The notes under the pieces are model-generated. The model had not been told where the DNA came from. It made no database searches and saw only the letters and a program-made list of their open reading frames with translations. DNA of 64,000 nucleotides from NCBI GenBank assembly GCA_039819665.1, contig JBCBRM010000009.1:1-64000 (forward strand), in the 5' to 3' direction. Position 1 is the stretch's first letter. Each line of letters opens with the position of its first letter. This document shows, piece after piece, positions 1 through 7,387 of this stretch. The position numbers were made by a program, and so were the translations under genes. This stretch comes from JAWPMV01 sp039819665. Its GTDB lineage: Bacteria; Bacteroidota; Bacteroidia; J057.

Positions 1-339
1 TTGGCCAACCAATATTATAGTATTTATGTTTATACTCCAAATATTCCCAAAAAATGTATAAACCAAAATCAATCGAAAGCAATTAACTATCAACTAGGAG
101 TAAAACTATCAATGAAGTTGGACAGGAAACAGCTTCCCAATAATATAATGTAGGTCGTTTAGGAAGATTACAACTTAAGGATACTGTGAATATATAGAGT
201 ATTTCCCTAATAACTCCTTCAAAAACTACGGTATGTAGCTTCAGCATGAAAATCTGGAGCTGTGCGGATATTTCTGATTCCCAAATCTATGATGGACCTG
301 TTGAATCCATAATTGCAAGCAACATGGATCCCCACTATT
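1..339. other. Left-edge non-coding region with a UxuR-type half-matching dyad
   Basis: I see no convincing gene before the histidine kinase. The first 12 bases read TTGGCCAACCAA, one base away from the pattern TTGGTNNACCAA that is known for UxuR/ExuR-type GntR regulators. A perfect version of that pattern lies in front of the GntR gene at 1624-1637. The window edge cuts off any further context. The rest is AT-rich and probably holds the promoter of the kinase gene, but no promoter motif stands out. Confidence 0.4.
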
Positions 340-1632
340 ATGTATTTCAAGGAAATAAGCCAAAAGCTCAAAACAATTCTATTTAAAAAAGTTTGTGAAA
401 ATTGCAGCCCATCAGAAATCAGACAGATCAGGACCATCAAAGTAATCAATGTGCTGCTTGCAGTTTTTTTACTTATTCGAGGAATTGATCTTCTTCAGCA
501 AAGCTATTCATTTCACATCTGGCTAACTACCTACTTATTTGGACTGAATCTTGTGTCGCTATTATTAGTACAAAACTGGCATCCAAAATTTGCCAGCTAT
601 GTAAGTTTATTCTCTTTCCTTTCCATTACCCCTTTCTACGCATTTCTGGAAGGTGATACAACCATATCTTCCTTTATATTCCTGGTTGCCCCACTAGTAT
701 GTACTATACTTTTTGATAAGACATACTTTAAATACCTGGTATTAGCTATTTGTATTGTCCTATTTTTCTATTGCAATCATTTAGCAGGTTTCCCTGTATT
801 CAAAGATTATGTACTAGTAGTGGGCTTGATCCCTACTGCTTTGGGCATGGTGTATTTTTATGATAAACTGATCTTTTTGGAAAACCGAAACCTGAAATAT
901 ATCAAGGAATTGGAATTCCAACAGGAAGAGATGCTCCATTTTAACCATGTCATGAGCCATGACCTGAAAGCTCCATTGCGTTCAATCACCTCTTTCACCG
1001 GTTTTCTTAGTAAAGATATTCAGAACGAATTTGTCCAAACCAATCAAAAAATTTTCAATTACATATTGGATGCCTCAAGGTCTATGGCTGCGCTTATAGA
1101 TGAATTACTGGAACTCTCCAAAGCAAGCTCAGAGAGTTATCCATTTAAGGAAGTTGATCTCAATGAGCTTTTGGCCAGGGTGAAGCTTAATTTATACGAC
1201 AGCCTTAGCGAGACAAAAGCAATTATTAGCTATGAAGGTCTTCCCATCATAATTGGCAATGATGCAGCACTGCTGGTGGTTTTTCAGAACCTCATTTCCA
1301 ATAGCATAAAATATCAACCCAAAGACATTGCGGATCACTTTCCTGAAATTGAGCTAAGTTTTAAGAGGGAGGATAAAACCCTACACCTTTTCATTAGAGA
1401 TAATGGCATAGGTATTCCTCAGAAAAGGATCAATGACCTTTTTCAGCCATTCAGCCGATTTCATAGCAGTGAAGACTTTAGCGGTTCAGGATTGGGGCTA
1501 AGTATCTGCAAAAAAATCATGGAGAGACATGAAGGTACAATTAGGCTGGTGGAAACGAGTTCTTCGGGTAGTTGTTTTGAACTCATCTTTTCAACTTCTT
1601 TGAAAGAGAATAAAGACCTTAATATTGGTTAA
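340..1632 (+). CDS. Membrane sensor histidine kinase (HisKA + HATPase)
   Basis: This is a sensor kinase that autophosphorylates on histidine and passes the phosphate to an unidentified response regulator. The N-terminal half holds about six hydrophobic segments. A short coiled linker follows, then the phospho-acceptor region FNHVMSHDLKAPLR. The ATPase domain shows an N-box (QNLISNSIKYQ), a G1 box (RDNGIGIP) and a G2 box (GSGLGLSICKKIMERH). I chose the ATG at 340; the frame is open further upstream only from a TTG at 313. No periplasmic sensing domain is obvious and no response regulator is adjacent, so it may be an orphan kinase. The stop codon lies inside a palindrome that probably controls the next gene. 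Confidence 0.88.
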   Translation: MYFKEISQKLKTILFKKVCENCSPSEIRQIRTIKVINVLLAVFLLIRGIDLLQQSYSFHIWLTTYLFGLNLVSLLLVQNWHPKFASYVSLFSFLSITPFYAFLEGDTTISSFIFLVAPLVCTILFDKTYFKYLVLAICIVLFFYCNHLAGFPVFKDYVLVVGLIPTALGMVYFYDKLIFLENRNLKYIKELEFQQEEMLHFNHVMSHDLKAPLRSITSFTGFLSKDIQNEFVQTNQKIFNYILDASRSMAALIDELLELSKASSESYPFKEVDLNELLARVKLNLYDSLSETKAIISYEGLPIIIGNDAALLVVFQNLISNSIKYQPKDIADHFPEIELSFKREDKTLHLFIRDNGIGIPQKRINDLFQPFSRFHSSEDFSGSGLGLSICKKIMERHEGTIRLVETSSSGSCFELIFSTSLKENKDLNIG

Positions 1633-1637
1633 CCAAT
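1624..1637. promoter_or_regulatory. 14-bp perfect palindrome, probable GntR (UxuR-like) operator
   Basis: ATTGGTTAACCAAT is a perfect palindrome ending 9 bases before the start of the GntR gene and overlapping the stop codon of the kinase gene. Its core fits TTGGTNNACCAA, the consensus known for the FadR-subfamily regulators UxuR and ExuR of hexuronate metabolism. The neighbouring gene encodes a FadR-type GntR protein and the downstream enzymes act on KDG/KDPG, so an autoregulatory operator is the natural reading. No binding evidence can be seen in the sequence. Confidence 0.55.
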
Positions 1638-1646
1638 GCTCCATAA

Positions 1647-2201
1647 ATGGCTACCCAATTCGACAACGGATCTAAGAAGTTTTTTAAAGAAATTTCCCTT
1701 GCAAAACCTTCCGATAAGATCATTGACCAGATCCGAAACCTGTTTAGAACGGGTCAATTAAAACCCGGAGATAAATTGCCAGCTGAACGGAAATTGGTTG
1801 AGCAGTTTGGTGTAGGAAGAGGGCATGTGAGAGATGCTTTCAAGAAACTGGAATTCTATGGGATTTTAAAAACTCTTCCTCAAAATGGAACGGTGGTATC
1901 AGGACTAGGAGTAAAGGCTTTGGAGGGATTGATTTCAAATATACTTCAAATTGAGGATCCGGATTTTCATTCACTAGTAGAAACCCGGACGGTGTTAGAG
2001 GTAGAGGTAAAGGCTGTGAGTTTGGCTGCTGAAAGAAGAAACGAGGAGGATATGATCCAGATTTCTAAAGCCTTATCCGAATTCAGAAAAAAGGTCGAGT
2101 CAGATGTAGCAGGAGTAGTTTCCTTCCTGGCAAGTAAGGATGCCTGTTTCATTACAGCAGAAACTATCCAAATCGGGGGAGGTCAGGCCCTCGGCTTTTA
2201 A
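1647..2201 (+). pseudogene. Chimeric ORF: truncated GntR (FadR-type) regulator fused to an SDR C-terminus
   Basis: Residues 1-150 are a GntR-family regulator. A winged helix carries the signature LKPGDKLPAERKLVEQFGVG, and the beginning of an FCD-type effector domain follows (ETRTVLEVEVKAVSLAAERR). At about residue 152 the protein switches abruptly to GVVSFLASKDACFITAETIQ followed by an IGGGQALGF end. That is the C-terminal strand and helix of a classical short-chain dehydrogenase/reductase. FadR-type regulators normally have about 230-240 residues, so most of the effector domain is missing. The best reading is a deletion that joined a gntR gene in frame to the end of an SDR gene. The DNA-binding domain is intact, so DNA binding without ligand response is possible. 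Confidence 0.75.
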
Positions 2202-2227
2202 TTTAAAAATCTATTTAGCAGAGAATA

Positions 2228-2588
2228 ATGAGTACACTTAGCGGAAAGGTAGCAGTAGTAACCGGAGGAGCCAGAGATATCGGAAGGGCCATATCTGTTT
2301 GTTTGGCAAAAGCAGGTGCGAAAGTAGTAGTGAACTATTACAATTCCGCCGACGGAGCCAAAGAAAATCTGGAAGAAATCAAATCTTTTGAGGACAAGCT
2401 ATTGCAGTTAAAGCAGATGTATCTAATTTAACAGAGCTTAACAAGCTGAAGGCAAAAGTGGTAGAGGCATTTAGAGAGAAGAAAGTGCAGGAGAAGTCGC
2501 TGATCTGGGCGTCTATTTAGCTTCTGATAATAGCTCATTTGTAAACGGAGCGAATTTTGACATCAACGGTGGACTAGCCTTCTCCTAA
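2228..2588 (+). pseudogene. Short-chain dehydrogenase/reductase remnant (frameshift plus internal deletion)
   Basis: The ATG at 2228 opens an SDR with a clear cofactor motif (VVTGGARDIGRAIS). After about 55 residues the SDR-like reading continues in the +2 frame from about 2392 (GQAIAVKADVSNLTELNKLK). It then jumps to a third frame at about 2487, giving GEVADLGVYLASDNSSFVNG and then ANFDINGGLAFS with a stop at 2586-2588. The catalytic Ser-Tyr-Lys region is absent, so roughly 130 residues have been deleted. The gene cannot make an active enzyme. In alginate and uronate operons of this phylum an SDR that reduces the unsaturated uronate keto-sugar (DEH reductase) is common next to kdgK and eda, and this is the likely ancestor. 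Confidence 0.8.
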
Positions 2589-2622
2589 GTAGATTTTTCA
2601 AATAAATTGCTATAAACAGATT

Positions 2623-3657
2623 ATGAAAGTTGTAACCTTTGGAGAAATCATGTTGCGATTGTCTCCTCCCGGCTGGAAAAGATTCAGCCAGGCCAATTCC
2701 TTTGAGGTAATTTATGGAGGTGGCGAAAGTAATGTCGCTGTAAGCCTTGCTAATTACGGGATACCCGTAGAATTTGTCTCTCGAATCCCCCAAAATGATA
2801 TCGGAGATTGTGCAGAAATGGAGATGAGAAAGAGAGGAGTAGGGACCCAGCATATGGTGCGTGGGGGAGATAGACTGGGGATTTATTTCCTCGAAACAGG
2901 AGCTGTTTCTCGAGGCAGCAAAGTAGTGTATGATCGTGCGCATTCTTCCATGTCTCAGATCGAAGCTGGGATGATTGACTGGGAGAAAGTTTTTGAAGGA
3001 GCTGACTGGTTTCATTGGACTGGTATTACGCCTGCTATTTCACAAGGAGCAGCAGACGCCTGCCTGGAGGCCATCCAAACAGCCAATAAAATGGGTGTAA
3101 CGGTTTCCACGGACCTCAACTACCGCAAGAAACTGTGGAAATATGGAAAGGAGCCGGGCGAAATTATGCCTGATCTGGTAGCAGGTTGTGATGTGATTTT
3201 GGGAAATGAGGAAGATGCCGAGAAGCATTTTGGCTTACATCCGGAAAATGTAGACGTAACCCAGGGGGGTTCTGTTTCAGGAGAGGCATATCTATCCGTA
3301 CTCAAGCAATTGATGGAGATGTTTCCTCGTGCAAAGAAAGTAATCACCACACTAAGAGGCTCGATTAGTGCTTCGCATAACAGTTGGTCAGGGGTATTAT
3401 ATGATGGAGAAACCCTCTATGAAGCTCCTACTTACCAGATTACCCACATAGTCGATAGAGTAGGGGGAGGAGATAGTTTTATGGGAGGCCTGATTTATGG
3501 ATTGCTTACGTATCCTGATGATGATCAAAGAGCCCTGAACTTTGCAGTAGCTGCTTCCTGCCTCAAGCATACCATTTTTGGTGATGCAAATCTGGCAACG
3601 ATAGAAGAAGTTGAAAAATTGATGTCCGGAGATGCATCCGGACGAGTATCTCGATAA
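2623..3657 (+). CDS. kdgK: 2-keto-3-deoxygluconate kinase (PfkB family)
   Basis: A cytoplasmic sugar kinase that phosphorylates 2-keto-3-deoxygluconate to KDPG, the step before KDPG aldolase. The protein is a full-length (344 residues) ribokinase-fold enzyme. It has the N-terminal substrate-lid region (GGGESNVAVSLANYGIPVEF), an ATP/anion-hole segment (DRVGGGDSFMGGLIYGLL, with Asp as catalytic base) and the STDLNYRKKLW segment typical of KDG kinases. The next gene encodes the aldolase, which supports KDG rather than fructose or ribose as substrate. A strong hairpin terminator follows directly. It is intact although the upstream genes of the presumed uronate operon are broken. Confidence 0.88.
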   Translation: MKVVTFGEIMLRLSPPGWKRFSQANSFEVIYGGGESNVAVSLANYGIPVEFVSRIPQNDIGDCAEMEMRKRGVGTQHMVRGGDRLGIYFLETGAVSRGSKVVYDRAHSSMSQIEAGMIDWEKVFEGADWFHWTGITPAISQGAADACLEAIQTANKMGVTVSTDLNYRKKLWKYGKEPGEIMPDLVAGCDVILGNEEDAEKHFGLHPENVDVTQGGSVSGEAYLSVLKQLMEMFPRAKKVITTLRGSISASHNSWSGVLYDGETLYEAPTYQITHIVDRVGGGDSFMGGLIYGLLTYPDDDQRALNFAVAASCLKHTIFGDANLATIEEVEKLMSGDASGRVSR

Positions 3658-3685
3658 GCATACCTATTATTTTGAGTTAGTTTTC

Positions 3686-3721
3686 GCAGGTTCAAGCCTT
3701 GCTTGAGCCTGCTATTTTTTT
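3686..3721 (+). terminator. Intrinsic terminator between kdgK and eda
   Basis: GCAGGTTCAAGC at 3686-3697 pairs with GCTTGAGCCTGC at 3701-3712, giving a 12-bp stem with one G-U wobble and a 3-nt loop. A run of seven T follows. The T-run reaches almost to the eda start codon at 3725, so the hairpin can act as terminator or attenuator and leaves no room for a Shine-Dalgarno sequence. Confidence 0.85.
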
Positions 3722-3724
3722 CTT

Positions 3725-4390
3725 ATGGCTAGTACCAAGAAACATAATTGCCTGAACAGCATACGGGCACAAAAAATTATCCCCTTGTTTTACCATGCTG
3801 ACCCAACTACGGCCCGGGAAATTTTGAAAGCCTGTTTTAAAGGTGGAACCCGAGTTATAGAATTTACCAATCGAGGAGATTTTGCCCAGGAGGTTTTTGC
3901 CGATCTGGTCAAATATGCTCAGAAAGAGCTCCCCGAAATGATATTGGGTATCGGCTCTGTTACAGATGCGGCAACGGCTGCTATGTACATACAGCTAGGC
4001 GCTAATTTCATCGTATCTGCTTCTCTTCGAAAAGATATAGCAATTGTGTGCAATCGAAGGAAGATTCCCTATTTACCGGGTTGTGGATCTTTGACTGAAA
4101 TTGGAGAGGCTGAAGAACTCGGTTGCGACATTGTCAAACTCTTTCCCGGTTCTCTTTATGGTCCTGGTTTTATCAAGGCGATAAAAGGACCACAGGCCTG
4201 GACAGAAATCATGGTCACCGGAGGAGTAAGTCCAGATAAAGAAAACCTTTCGGCCTGGTTTGATAGCGGAGCAGTTGCTGTTGGGATGGGCTCCAAACTT
4301 ATCAGAAAGGACTGGGTTCAGGAAAAACAATTTGATAAGATCTCAGAAGGAATTGCGAGTGCTCTGTCTATGATTAGAACCTATAATTAG
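3725..4390 (+). CDS. eda: KDPG / 4-hydroxy-2-oxoglutarate aldolase
   Basis: A class I aldolase that splits 2-keto-3-deoxy-6-phosphogluconate into pyruvate and glyceraldehyde-3-phosphate, closing the Entner-Doudoroff/uronate branch. The 221-residue protein has the family landmarks: the N-terminal IPLFYHADPTTAREI, the FTNRGDF strand (usually E-[IV]-T-x-R), the GIGSVTDAATA turn, and the Schiff-base lysine in GCDIVKLFPGSLYG. The phosphate-binding end reads MVTGGVSPDKENL. The ATG at 3725 is the only reasonable start. A terminator hairpin lies immediately upstream, so translation must start without a normal ribosome-binding site or from a transcript that reads through. Confidence 0.9.
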   Translation: MASTKKHNCLNSIRAQKIIPLFYHADPTTAREILKACFKGGTRVIEFTNRGDFAQEVFADLVKYAQKELPEMILGIGSVTDAATAAMYIQLGANFIVSASLRKDIAIVCNRRKIPYLPGCGSLTEIGEAEELGCDIVKLFPGSLYGPGFIKAIKGPQAWTEIMVTGGVSPDKENLSAWFDSGAVAVGMGSKLIRKDWVQEKQFDKISEGIASALSMIRTYN

Positions 4391-4446
4391 TAAAATTCAG
4401 ATTTATCTCCAGTATTCATAGAGTAGCAAGGACATACTCTTTATGC

Positions 4447-4492
4447 TACCCTTTTCCGTAGGATTCCTGGTCGGGAAAGGGTATTCTTCTTC
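4447..4492 (+). terminator. Terminator downstream of eda
   Basis: TACCCTTTTCCG (4447-4458) and CGGGAAAGGGTA (4472-4483) form a 12-bp stem with one G-U wobble and a 13-nt loop. A pyrimidine-rich tract (TTCTTCTTCC) follows. The position, about 60 bases after the eda stop, fits a transcription end. Confidence 0.7.
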
Positions 4493-4628
4493 CTGTGTAT
4501 TAATGCTTGTTTGAGTATAGATAGAAAGGAGCCCATTGAGGCCTTTTGGCCTCTGTAGTATCCGGATCCTTAAAAGCTTTTTGGATCGAGTGGCAGCAAA
4601 CTTTCTGTAAAATACTTAAGAGGCACAT

Positions 4629-5732
4629 ATGCAAATCAAACTCGTCCATATATACAGGGTAAGGATTCCCTTTTCCTTCTCTGTTGACCACAACCTAAAA
4701 AAACGAACTTGCTCAGAATCGCTTGTACTATCCCTCCATACTGAACATGCACAGATAGGATACGGAGAATGTACGCCGCGTACCTATGTAACCGGAGAGC
4801 GTACAGAAGCTGTATGGAACAGTTTTCAGGAAATCATTCGGCACTGGCCCATGCCTCAAATCCGTAGGCTTGAGGATATATTTGATTTTTGTAAAAAACT
4901 GGAGGAAAACTTTGCTATGCCTTCTCTGGTCTGTGCCTGGGAAATGGCCTTACTAGATCTTTGGGGAAAGCATCAGGAATTACCAATGGCTACTTTATTG
5001 GGGGGGGAAGAAAATTTTGAACCTCAATATTCAGCTGTTCTTCCTATGCTTCCTCGATTGAAATTGGAGCATTGGTTGAAAAAGATCGCTTCCCTGAATT
5101 TGGCTCACATAAAAATTAAAGTGGGTCATAAAGGAGGTCTAGATGATCTTGCTTTGGCCCGAATGATCATGGGTCCGGATGTTGATATTCGGATTGATGC
5201 CAATCGTGCGTGGAGCCTGGAGGAAGCCAGCCAAAAACTGGAAGAATTTCAGCCCTTTCAAATCAGTTGTGTAGAAGAGCCCCTCCAAGCGGATGAAATC
5301 GGACTGCTATCGAAGCTAGCACAAAGAACCGATATACCCCTGCTTCTTGACGAATCCCTCTGCCATAAAGAAGAGCTCCTTTTTTACCTGAATGAGATGT
5401 CTCCCGATTCATTTTTGGTGAATCTGAAGATTTCCAAACTGGGTGGCTTAAGCAAGTGCTCCGAAATCTATCGCCTCGCTCATTCTCATGGCGTCAATTG
5501 TCAGTTGGGCTGCCATGTAGGAGAGACCGCTATCCTCAGTGCCGCCGGCAGAATTTTCGCCCAACACCATCAACTCAAATATCTCGAAGGTTCATTTGCC
5601 CCCTTCTTTATGGAAGATGACATTGCCCATCAGCCTATATTTTTCTCTTCTCGGGGAAAGGCTGATTGGATCGATGGCAACGGCCTGGGGATTGAGATAG
5701 ATCCTGTGAAGCTCAAAAGATACAGCGAGTAA
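4629..5732 (+). CDS. Enolase-superfamily enzyme, MLE / dipeptide epimerase-like
   Basis: A TIM-barrel enzyme of the muconate-lactonizing subgroup of the enolase superfamily, which abstracts a proton alpha to a carboxylate. Visible active-site residues are the K-x-K pair K162/K164 (HIKIKVG), metal ligands D190 (RIDANRAW), E216 (CVEEP) and D241 (LLDES), and a second-lysine segment (NLKISKLGG). A capping domain occupies the first 130 residues. The length of 367 fits the family. The substrate cannot be assigned: dipeptide epimerase, o-succinylbenzoate synthase and cycloisomerase all share these residues. The nearby KDG genes allow, but do not prove, a sugar-acid role. A weak purine stretch (AAGAGG) precedes the ATG. 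Confidence 0.8.
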   Translation: MQIKLVHIYRVRIPFSFSVDHNLKKRTCSESLVLSLHTEHAQIGYGECTPRTYVTGERTEAVWNSFQEIIRHWPMPQIRRLEDIFDFCKKLEENFAMPSLVCAWEMALLDLWGKHQELPMATLLGGEENFEPQYSAVLPMLPRLKLEHWLKKIASLNLAHIKIKVGHKGGLDDLALARMIMGPDVDIRIDANRAWSLEEASQKLEEFQPFQISCVEEPLQADEIGLLSKLAQRTDIPLLLDESLCHKEELLFYLNEMSPDSFLVNLKISKLGGLSKCSEIYRLAHSHGVNCQLGCHVGETAILSAAGRIFAQHHQLKYLEGSFAPFFMEDDIAHQPIFFSSRGKADWIDGNGLGIEIDPVKLKRYSE

Positions 5733-5780
5733 CAAGCAGCTTTTCGTTCCTATTCTTTTCACTTACAAACACACAAAATC

Positions 5781-6842
5781 ATGACCTCATCAATCACCCG
5801 CAAGAAGACCTTTGAAGAATTTAGCATCAAATTCAATGCTATTTCTGTACAGGAACTCTTTAGGCAATACGAAAAAATCGGATTTATTTATCCTGCCAAG
5901 AAAGCCTTGTTGGCTCCTCATATGAAAGAGATTACACACAATTGGGAAAGCCTGTACCGAAGCAAGGAAGAGTATCTCTGGATATTTACCAATGATCCTT
6001 CAAAGCTTAAAAACTTTGCATCTATCACTGCCTGGAAACAAAGCAATTACTGTCTGCAAGCCCAACATCTGGTTAGCGACGGTAATCCTTTTCTTTCCCT
6101 GAAAGTAATGTTAGCTGCCCAATTCAAAGCTGAGCATATACATGGTATGGATGAGATACGTGCAAGCCAAAACTGGTTTCGCCCCAATAACCGCTATGCC
6201 TATCGGGTATTTGCAAGTATGTTTGAAAAGCTGGGGACAGAAAAAGCAGCACTCAATTTATTCCAATTCCTCCAGCTGCCTTTGAAATTTATTATGGAAA
6301 CAGGTAGCTATCCCTATTTGGTAGAAGAAGTGTTCCAGGGGGATGAGGAAATGAATCGATTTCTCTCAGATCGCTTTGGCCCTGCATTTATTCAGGCGGA
6401 GGAACTCAATGAAGAGGATATTTGTCTGGAAAGGATTGGAGAGGATTTTAAAAAATATGGATTGCATAGGTCAAGGAAGGTTCTGAAGATAAAGGGAAGA
6501 AGCGGAAGGCTACTGGCAGCAATGATTATGAATCGTGCGCCTCTGGGGATCAACTTTAGTTTCCTGGAAAATCGAGCCTACTATGTACTAGCTGGAAATC
6601 TAAGACTTGAGGAAAGACTGGAAGTCCTGCGATTTATGAATATTCAGGCGAAATCCTATTATCGGGACCTCAGATTGGGGGCTATTCCTATTGTAACGGG
6701 CAAAAAAAGCTCAGAAGCTTTGCAGAAGCTGGATGCCCGATGGCTAAGAGAATATTTACAGAGTATATGGTTAAGAGAAGGCTTCTCACAGTGGTATGAA
6801 CATATTGCTACCTTCCTGCAAAGAATAGAAAGAAGAATGTAA
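5781..6842 (+). CDS. Conserved-looking hypothetical cytoplasmic protein
   Basis: I do not recognise the family. The 353-residue product has no signal peptide or membrane segment. It is rich in aromatic and basic residues and looks mostly alpha-helical (for example RLLAAMIMNRAPLGINFSFL and a C-terminal SIWLREGFSQWYEHIATFLQ). Codon use matches the neighbours. It follows the enolase gene after about 50 bases without a visible terminator, so the two may be co-transcribed, and a strong terminator follows it. Confidence 0.6.
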   Translation: MTSSITRKKTFEEFSIKFNAISVQELFRQYEKIGFIYPAKKALLAPHMKEITHNWESLYRSKEEYLWIFTNDPSKLKNFASITAWKQSNYCLQAQHLVSDGNPFLSLKVMLAAQFKAEHIHGMDEIRASQNWFRPNNRYAYRVFASMFEKLGTEKAALNLFQFLQLPLKFIMETGSYPYLVEEVFQGDEEMNRFLSDRFGPAFIQAEELNEEDICLERIGEDFKKYGLHRSRKVLKIKGRSGRLLAAMIMNRAPLGINFSFLENRAYYVLAGNLRLEERLEVLRFMNIQAKSYYRDLRLGAIPIVTGKKSSEALQKLDARWLREYLQSIWLREGFSQWYEHIATFLQRIERRM

Positions 6843-6895
6843 TCCCTGCTATGGAAAAAGCTAAATAAGTATAAGAAGGACATATCCTTAATGTT

Positions 6896-6925
6896 CCCCC
6901 TGTCCATGTAGGCAGGGGTTTTTTT
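6896..6925 (+). terminator. Strong intrinsic terminator
   Basis: CCCCTG (6897-6902) pairs with CAGGGG (6913-6918). Two more inner pairs extend the stem, and seven T follow. It lies about 55 bases after the preceding stop codon and insulates the following BlaI gene. Confidence 0.85.
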
Positions 6926-6953
6926 GATGGATTTCGAATAAAAAACGAGTAAT

Positions 6954-6999
6954 TCAGTTACAAAACTGAAATTATAGTTGATAAACTGAAATTTTAGTT
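6954..6999. promoter_or_regulatory. Tandem dyad repeats, probable BlaI-type operator
   Basis: Two near-identical 16-bp dyads, AACTGAAATTATAGTT (6964-6979) and AACTGAAATTTTAGTT (6984-6999), sit 20 bp apart, about two helical turns. Each has AACT/AGTT arms. A further CAGTT-ACAA-AACTG inverted repeat overlaps the left dyad. They end 13 bases before the start of a BlaI/MecI repressor gene. Such repressors bind dyads overlapping their own promoter, so autoregulation is likely. Confidence 0.6.
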
Positions 7000-7012
7000 A
7001 TATACTTGTGAC

Positions 7013-7387
7013 ATGAAAGCTTTAACACGCAAAGAAGAAGAGATCATGCAGATCCTATGGGAGTTGGAAAAAGCCTTCGTGAAAGATATTCTCGAACGCA
7101 TCCCGGAACCCAAGCCACATTATAATACCGTTTCCTCTATGGTTCGCTTTATGGTGGATAAGGGATATATCGGATACAAGGCTTATGGGAAGACCCATGA
7201 ATACTTTCCCCTGATTAGCAAGGAAAGCTATAGTAAGCAATCTCTTTCAAACCTGGTCAATGGTTATTTCTCCAATTCCTATAAAAGCGTCATTTCATTT
7301 ATGGCGAAAGAAGAGGAAATCAGCATTGACGAACTGAAGGAAATTATCTCCATGATTGAAAACGAAAAATCCGAGCACAATGAATGA
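7013..7387 (+). CDS. BlaI/MecI/CopY-family transcriptional repressor
   Basis: A small winged-helix repressor of 124 residues, the usual length of the family. The N-terminal helix-turn-helix is clear (LTRKEEEIMQILWELEKAFV, then PHYNTVSSMVRFMVDKGYI and the wing YKAYGKTHEYFPL). The C-terminal half is the dimerisation and cleavage region. In the known systems the partner membrane peptidase cleaves or triggers cleavage of this repressor when a signal is sensed. The downstream M56 peptidase gene overlaps its end by 8 bases, so the two are translationally coupled. Paired 16-bp dyads lie directly upstream. Confidence 0.9.
   Translation: MKALTRKEEEIMQILWELEKAFVKDILERIPEPKPHYNTVSSMVRFMVDKGYIGYKAYGKTHEYFPLISKESYSKQSLSNLVNGYFSNSYKSVISFMAKEEEISIDELKEIISMIENEKSEHNE

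Noticed and set aside
219..449. Minus-strand open frame of 76 codons over the start of the histidine kinase
   Set aside because: It overlaps a strongly supported kinase gene and the product has no family resemblance.
2563..3015. 150-codon minus-strand frame opposite kdgK
   Set aside because: It lies opposite a clear KDG kinase gene with normal codon use on the plus strand.
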